10,341 bases of DNA. Origin: Bacillota bacterium (GTDB lineage: Bacteria; Bacillota; Thermosediminibacteria; Thermosediminibacterales; Thermosediminibacteraceae). The translations under genes and the position numbers were made by a program. Each line of letters starts with the position of its first letter. Positions within the stretch are counted from its first letter, which is position 1. Location: contig QGUT01000050.1 in NCBI GenBank assembly GCA_003242255.1, positions 1 to 10,341 of the forward strand, given 5' to 3'. A model generated the notes under the pieces. That model ran no database searches. It saw only the letters and a list, made by a program, of their open reading frames with translations, and was not told where the DNA came from. Positions 6,582 through 10,341 of the stretch are shown piece by piece.

Positions 6582-7973
6582 TTAGCTTACGAGCTCCAAG
6601 AGCACATAGGCGTAGATCTTCAGGTTCTTTACGAGGTCCTCGATCTCTATGTATTCGTCCTTTTCATGGGCAACTTCCGGCTTGCCGGGGAAACCGGGCC
6701 CGAAAGCCACCGCGTTTTTGAGCTTTCTCGCGTAAGTTCCGCCTCCGATAGAAAAACAGTAAGCCTTTTCCCCCGTCACCTTTTCATAAGCCGCCTTTAA
6801 GCTCTTCACTATGGTGCTGTCTTCAGGGACGTAGTGCGGGGGACTGTCGGATACCTTTTCGACGCGGATTCCGTCCCGCAGATTTTCCCTTATCTTGGAT
6901 ATCACGTCTTCCCCTTTGCACTTTATGGGATAACGGATGTTCACGACGACTTCGCCGGATTTGTCATCCATCCGGATCGTCCCCACATTGAAGGTAAGCG
7001 GCCCCGATATGTCATCGGAAAAATCGACACCCAATCCCTTTCCGGTTGTATCAAGGCCAATTTTCTCGTCCAGGAAGAGGAGGAAATCCTTTTGGCTTTC
7101 ATCATCGATGTCAAGTTCCGAGAGAAAAGCGACTAGCTGCATTATCGCATTTTTCCCCTTGTGAGGAGTGCTCCCATGGGCTGAAACACCGTGAGAGTTG
7201 ACGACTAGAGTGCCATCGGTTTTCGAAAGTTTAAGATCGTACCCGGTCTTTTCTATGAATTTCATCAGCTTGTCCTCTACATAACCGGCATCGCCCTTCA
7301 AAACCGCCTCGGCGTAATCGGGCACCATGTTGGGCCTATGGCCGCCTTCCAGAGAGACGATCGTTATCCCCTTATTCGCCTTCTTGTCCTTTCCAAAATC
7401 GCAAGCCAGAGAAAAGGTCAGGATACCCTTTTCGCCATTTATAATGGGGTATTCGGCGTCGGGCGAAAAAGCCATGGTGGGCTCTTCATCGTGCTCCAGA
7501 TAATATTTTATGCATTTCATCCCGCTTTCCTCGTTGGTGCCGAATATCACCCGTACCCGCCGGTTGAACTTCACCCCGGCATCTTTCAAAACTTTCAAAG
7601 CGTAGATGGCCGTCATAGCAGGGCCCTTATTGTCCGAAGCCCCCCGGCCGTAAATCTTTCCATCGTGGATTTCGCCGCCGAAGGGAGGATAGGTCCAGCC
7701 CGAGCCTTCCGGCACCACGTCCAGGTGAACCAGTATGCCCACCATTTCATCGCCTTCGCCCCACTCGGCCCATCCCGCGTAGTTGTCCAGATTTTTGGTC
7801 CTAAGTCCAAAACTCTTGGCCAGGTTCAGCGCATAGTCGAGGGCCTGGGCCACTCCTTCGCCGAAAGGCTTGCCTTCGAGCGGCGGCCCCTCGACGCTCC
7901 GTATCTTTAAAATTTCACAAACCGAATTTATCAGAGGCTGCACGTTCTGTTCTATGGCTTTTTCAATATCCAT
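6582..7973 (-). CDS. pepV: Dinuclear zinc dipeptidase, PepV type (M20A)
   Basis: It is predicted to hydrolyse dipeptides (Xaa-His and others) in the cytosol. ATG 7971-7973 has a perfect AGGAGG at 7981-7986, seven bases upstream. The 463-residue product matches the PepV family (about 470). Metal and catalytic residues are visible: H83 and D85 (VHLDVVPEG), bridging D114 (GASDNKGP), general base E148 and metal ligand E149 (GTNEESG), D172 (SPDAEYP), lid-domain H266 (VSAHGSTPHKG) and C-terminal H436 (PEVAHEKDE). These align in order with the known Lactobacillus PepV ligands. No signal peptide is present. It lies 18 bases after the PAP2 gene, inside an apparent operon, so its expression probably depends on the upstream promoter. 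Confidence 0.95.
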   Translation of the reverse strand: MDIEKAIEQNVQPLINSVCEILKIRSVEGPPLEGKPFGEGVAQALDYALNLAKSFGLRTKNLDNYAGWAEWGEGDEMVGILVHLDVVPEGSGWTYPPFGGEIHDGKIYGRGASDNKGPAMTAIYALKVLKDAGVKFNRRVRVIFGTNEESGMKCIKYYLEHDEEPTMAFSPDAEYPIINGEKGILTFSLACDFGKDKKANKGITIVSLEGGHRPNMVPDYAEAVLKGDAGYVEDKLMKFIEKTGYDLKLSKTDGTLVVNSHGVSAHGSTPHKGKNAIMQLVAFLSELDIDDESQKDFLLFLDEKIGLDTTGKGLGVDFSDDISGPLTFNVGTIRMDDKSGEVVVNIRYPIKCKGEDVISKIRENLRDGIRVEKVSDSPPHYVPEDSTIVKSLKAAYEKVTGEKAYCFSIGGGTYARKLKNAVAFGPGFPGKPEVAHEKDEYIEIEDLVKNLKIYAYVLLELVS

Positions 7974-7991
7974 AAACGGACCTCCTTATTT

Positions 7992-8546
7992 TCAAGTTCC
8001 CAAAAGTTTTTTCAGGCTATGCGTCAGCAGAGCAAAAGTAGTGCCGAGAAAAGCTCCGCTGAGCACGTCGGAGGGGTAATGCATCCCGGTGTATATCCTG
8101 GAAATCCCTACCAATGTCGCCAGCGAATATATGGGATACCTGTACGCAGGAAAATGAAGGGAAAATACGACTGCCAGGCAAAAGCCCGCAACGGTATGCC
8201 CTGATGGAAAGGAGTGGTCTTTCAAAAGCTTTCGCCAGAACGTATTTACGTTGGGCAGAACCATGTACGGCCTTTTTCTGGAAATGCTCCTTTTAAAGAG
8301 CTGCACCAACCCCTGGCTCCCCGTGAGCGCGAAAAAGGCTTCGCTCGCAGCAAGCCTGGCTTCTTCCTTTCCAAACAGATAAAGAAAGGCGCACAGGAGC
8401 ACTGAAAAGGTGGCGCCGCCCAGGTGGGTTATGCGAGGCATTATCGCATCTAAAGGCCGGCACTTGATTTTTTGGTTCACATACATAAAAAGGCTCTTAT
8501 CCTTTTGGTGCAGTCCTTCAATAATCTTGCCCAGAAAACCTTTCAA
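7992..8546 (-). CDS. PAP2-family membrane phosphatase
   Basis: This is an integral membrane phosphatase of the type-2 phosphatidic acid phosphatase superfamily, of the kind that dephosphorylates lipid phosphates such as undecaprenyl-diphosphate (BcrC-like) or phosphatidylglycerol-phosphate. Which substrate applies cannot be told from sequence. The 184-residue product shows all three catalytic signatures: K85-x6-R92-P93, P114-S-G-H117 and S149-R150-x5-H156-x3-D160. Hydrophobic segments are visible at about 44-58, 64-80, 118-131, 139-149 and 161-175. The start is TTG 8544-8546, preceded by AGGGGG (8555-8560) at 8-base spacing; no ATG or GTG fits better. That site overlaps the stop codon of the upstream universal stress gene, so the two are probably translationally coupled. 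Confidence 0.93.
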   Translation of the reverse strand: MKGFLGKIIEGLHQKDKSLFMYVNQKIKCRPLDAIMPRITHLGGATFSVLLCAFLYLFGKEEARLAASEAFFALTGSQGLVQLFKRSISRKRPYMVLPNVNTFWRKLLKDHSFPSGHTVAGFCLAVVFSLHFPAYRYPIYSLATLVGISRIYTGMHYPSDVLSGAFLGTTFALLTHSLKKLLGT

Positions 8547-8558
8547 AAAGGTGACCCC

Positions 8559-8972
8559 CTACTCCACTATTTCCACCACGATACCGTTTTTTTCAACGGC
8601 TTTAATCAAAGGATTTATCACATCGCCGTTTTTTTGCATATCAAAAGCCGATTGCAGGGATTTGCCTACAATTATGTGGGTTATCCTGTTATTCATCGCA
8701 TAATCGGCCAGGGTCTGGTATACCTTTTTCCCGGCCAGGATCGAAACCGTTCCTCCTAAGTTTTTGGCCATTTCGAAGAGTTCCAGCAGTATTTTGTGCT
8801 GCTTCAGATCTTTATTGAGGTCTTCCGATTTGTTTACGTATACTACGCAAAATTCCCCTCCCAGCTCTCTAGCTATCGATGCACCCCTCTTAATAAGCCT
8901 CTCGCAGCTCTTCTGTGGAGTCACGCACACCATTATCCTGTGCTCCACCGAGGGGTCAAAAATTATTCCCAT
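8559..8972 (-). CDS. Stand-alone KdpD-type universal stress protein
   Basis: The product is a 137-residue UspA-fold protein. It looks most like the USP domain of the KdpD sensor kinase: RIMVCVTPQKSCERLIKRG (12-30), ELGGEFCVVYVN (37-48), AKNLGGTVSIL (69-79) and ITHIIVGKS (97-105). The usual UspA ATP-binding glycine pattern near the C-terminus is poorly kept, so nucleotide binding is uncertain. ATG 8970-8972 has AAAGGGG (8980-8986) at 7-base spacing. An in-frame TTG at 8978 is only 2 bases from that site and is rejected. It is the first gene of the six-gene leftward cluster and has a promoter in front. No kinase domain or kdp genes lie nearby. Confidence 0.88.
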   Translation of the reverse strand: MGIIFDPSVEHRIMVCVTPQKSCERLIKRGASIARELGGEFCVVYVNKSEDLNKDLKQHKILLELFEMAKNLGGTVSILAGKKVYQTLADYAMNNRITHIIVGKSLQSAFDMQKNGDVINPLIKAVEKNGIVVEIVE

Positions 8973-9012
8973 GGGCAAACCCCTTTCATCTTTTTTTGTC
9001 TGTTCTATTTCT

Positions 9013-9042
9013 ATTATACTATGAATATTAAACTTTCAGCAA
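9013..9042 (-). promoter_or_regulatory. Sigma-A-type promoter of the leftward operon
   Basis: On the minus strand there is a perfect TATAAT (9013-9018) with a partial -35 TTGCTG (9037-9042) at 18-base spacing. The expected start is about 9006, giving a leader of about 34 bases before the universal stress gene. The lonB terminator lies just upstream, so this is the only visible promoter for the six genes. Confidence 0.6.
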
Positions 9043-9068
9043 TAAATACCAAGGCCTACGACACACTA

Positions 9069-9102
9069 GAAAAGAAAAGCAGGGGCGCAAGATGGTCCCT
9101 GC
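9069..9102 (-). terminator. Rho-independent terminator of lonB
   Basis: On the minus strand GCAGGG (9097-9102) pairs with CCCTGC (9079-9084) around a 12-base loop, followed by TTTTCTTTTC (9069-9078). It begins five bases after the lonB stop, which separates lonB from the universal stress gene. Confidence 0.75.
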
Positions 9103-9107
9103 CTTTT

Positions 9108-10341
9108 TCAATTCCTTCCGAAAGCTAAAGCCATTTTTTCATTTACCAGGGCATATTCTATCACTTCTTCTATCCTGTCCACCGGCAAAATTTTCACCTC
9201 CGAGGTTTTAAAAAGGTCCTGCCAATTTTCCCTTGGTATTATTACCGTACTGGCGCCGGCCGCTTTTGCGGCTTCTATCTTCGCCACGATCCCTCCCACC
9301 GGCTTCACATAGCCCCGGATGGACAGTTCTCCCGTCATAGCCACTAAATTGTTCACGGGAATTTTAGTGATGGCCGAGTATATGGCCGTGGCCACCGTAA
9401 TTCCGGCTGACGGCCCGTCTACGGGGACGCCTCCCGGAAAGTTTATGTGTATGTCGTAATCTTCCGGCCTTACTCCCAGATAGCTTCTAAGTACAGTCAA
9501 ACAGTTGTCCACGGCCCCCCGGGCGGTGGCCTTTCGCCGTAACCTATGCGTCTCGCCTCCCATTTCCTCTTCTTCCATAATTCCCGTCACCGTGAGCCTG
9601 CCCTTGCCTTTTTCTGCGGGAATGGCTATGGCTTCTATTTCCATCAACGTTCCCATGTTGGGGCCGTAAACCGCGAGGCCATTGGCACACCCCACCTGAG
9701 GGCTGGACGGCACCCGCTTTTCCGGCCGCGGCGAATACTGGCCGCTGTTTATCACCCATTCCACGTCCTTCAGCTCGATGGTTTTCCTCTTTTCGATCTG
9801 CGCCAGGCCCGCTGCCATCTGCAGTATGTTGACCGCTTCCCGCCCGTTGGTGGCGTACTTTTTAATGGTTTCGACTGCTCTATCTTCGATTTCGAAAGAT
9901 ATCTTGGAAGCCGCATTCACCACTATCTTACCGATATCTTCGGGGCTGAGGGGCTTGAAAAAAATCTCCACGCAGCGGGAGCGGATGGCAGGAGGAATTT
10001 CATGGGGCATCCGGGTGGTGGCGCCTATCAGCCTGAAGTCCGCCGGCAAACCTTTCTGAAAAATTTCGTGAATGTAAAGGGGTATGTTGGGGTCTTCGCT
10101 GCTGTAGTAGGCGCTTTCCAAAAACACCTTTCGATCTTCCAGCACCTTTAGAAGCTTATTCAATTGCACCGGGTGCAGTTCTCCTATCTCGTCTATAAAG
10201 AGCACCCCGCCGTGAGCTTTGGTCACCGCTCCGGGCTTGGGCTGCGGTATCCCCGCTATTCCCAGAGGGCCGGCCCCCTGGTATATGGGGTCGTGCACCG
10301 AGCCGATGAGGGGATCGGCAATGCCCCTTTCGTCGAAGCGG
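9108..10341 (-). CDS. lonB: ATP-dependent protease LonB, N-terminal part outside the window
   Basis: This is the C-terminal 410 or so residues of a Lon-family AAA+ serine protease. The frame is open to the window edge (…FDERGIADPLIGSVHDPIYQ), so a GTG at 10298 is internal and not the start. The Walker A motif is therefore not visible. Walker B is in GGVLFIDEIGE (Asp codon 10191-10193), and sensor/arginine-finger regions (LIGATTR, PPAIRSRC) follow. In the protease domain the catalytic Ser is in DGPSAG (codon 9408-9410) and the catalytic Lys in VGGIVAK (codon 9279-9281). Sequence such as LNKLLKVLEDRKVFLESAYY and NGREAVNILQMAAG matches Bacillus LonB (about 552 residues) rather than LonA. Bacillus LonB is forespore-expressed under sigma-F, which hints at a spore former. 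The end is TGA at 9108-9110. Confidence 0.95.
   Translation of the reverse strand, partial: RFDERGIADPLIGSVHDPIYQGAGPLGIAGIPQPKPGAVTKAHGGVLFIDEIGELHPVQLNKLLKVLEDRKVFLESAYYSSEDPNIPLYIHEIFQKGLPADFRLIGATTRMPHEIPPAIRSRCVEIFFKPLSPEDIGKIVVNAASKISFEIEDRAVETIKKYATNGREAVNILQMAAGLAQIEKRKTIELKDVEWVINSGQYSPRPEKRVPSSPQVGCANGLAVYGPNMGTLMEIEAIAIPAEKGKGRLTVTGIMEEEEMGGETHRLRRKATARGAVDNCLTVLRSYLGVRPEDYDIHINFPGGVPVDGPSAGITVATAIYSAITKIPVNNLVAMTGELSIRGYVKPVGGIVAKIEAAKAAGASTVIIPRENWQDLFKTSEVKILPVDRIEEVIEYALVNEKMALAFGRN

Noticed and set aside
10296..10298. GTG as the start of lonB
   Set aside because: The frame continues upstream to the window edge with family-typical sequence (FDERGIADPLIGS), so this is an internal valine.
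1..10341. CRISPR arrays, insertion sequences, tRNA/rRNA genes, attachment sites
   Set aside because: I saw no spaced direct repeats, transposase motifs, cloverleaf-type sequence or rRNA signature, and the intergenic gaps are too short or lack the required structure.

Overview
The window looks like chromosomal DNA of an anaerobic, probably thermophilic and spore-forming Firmicute of the Thermoanaerobacterales/Thermosediminibacterales kind. The grounds are the strong AGGAGG-type ribosome binding sites, some GTG/TTG starts, frequent ATA and AGA/AGG codons, the Firmicute pairs pcrA-ligA and yerC-pcrA, a LonB protease like that of Bacillus sporulation, and a cysteine-rich ferredoxin-type protein typical of strict anaerobes. 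The genus is an inference. Coding DNA is of medium GC; the 749-1164 gap is clearly AT-rich.

Layout. At the left edge (1-748, minus strand, cut by the window) is a secreted protein with a signal peptide, a Ser/Thr-rich linker, one peptidoglycan-binding domain and an unrecognised C-terminal domain. A roughly 400-base AT-rich divergent gap follows. It holds a good sigma-A promoter for that gene, several inverted repeats, a possible 44-residue signal-peptide-like ORF, and a CRP/FNR-type palindrome placed 41.5 bases upstream of the inferred start of the only rightward gene. That gene (1165-1911) encodes a two-cluster ferredoxin-like protein with a conserved Cys/His-containing C-terminal part. A GC-rich hairpin at 1934-1958 separates it from the convergent leftward genes.

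From 8972 down to 1967 six leftward genes lie 12-36 bases apart and look like one operon, in transcription order: a stand-alone KdpD-type universal stress protein, a PAP2 phosphatase, a PepV-type dipeptidase, the TrpR-like repressor YerC, the helicase PcrA and the NAD-dependent DNA ligase LigA. A promoter is visible at 9013-9042. A 13-bp hairpin sits between yerC and pcrA and may partly uncouple the DNA-repair pair from the upstream genes. At the right edge (9108-10341, leftward, cut by the window) is most of lonB, ending in its own terminator.

Most of the window is ordinary housekeeping content. The part worth attention is the 749-1164 intergenic region. I did not find a novel multi-gene system.
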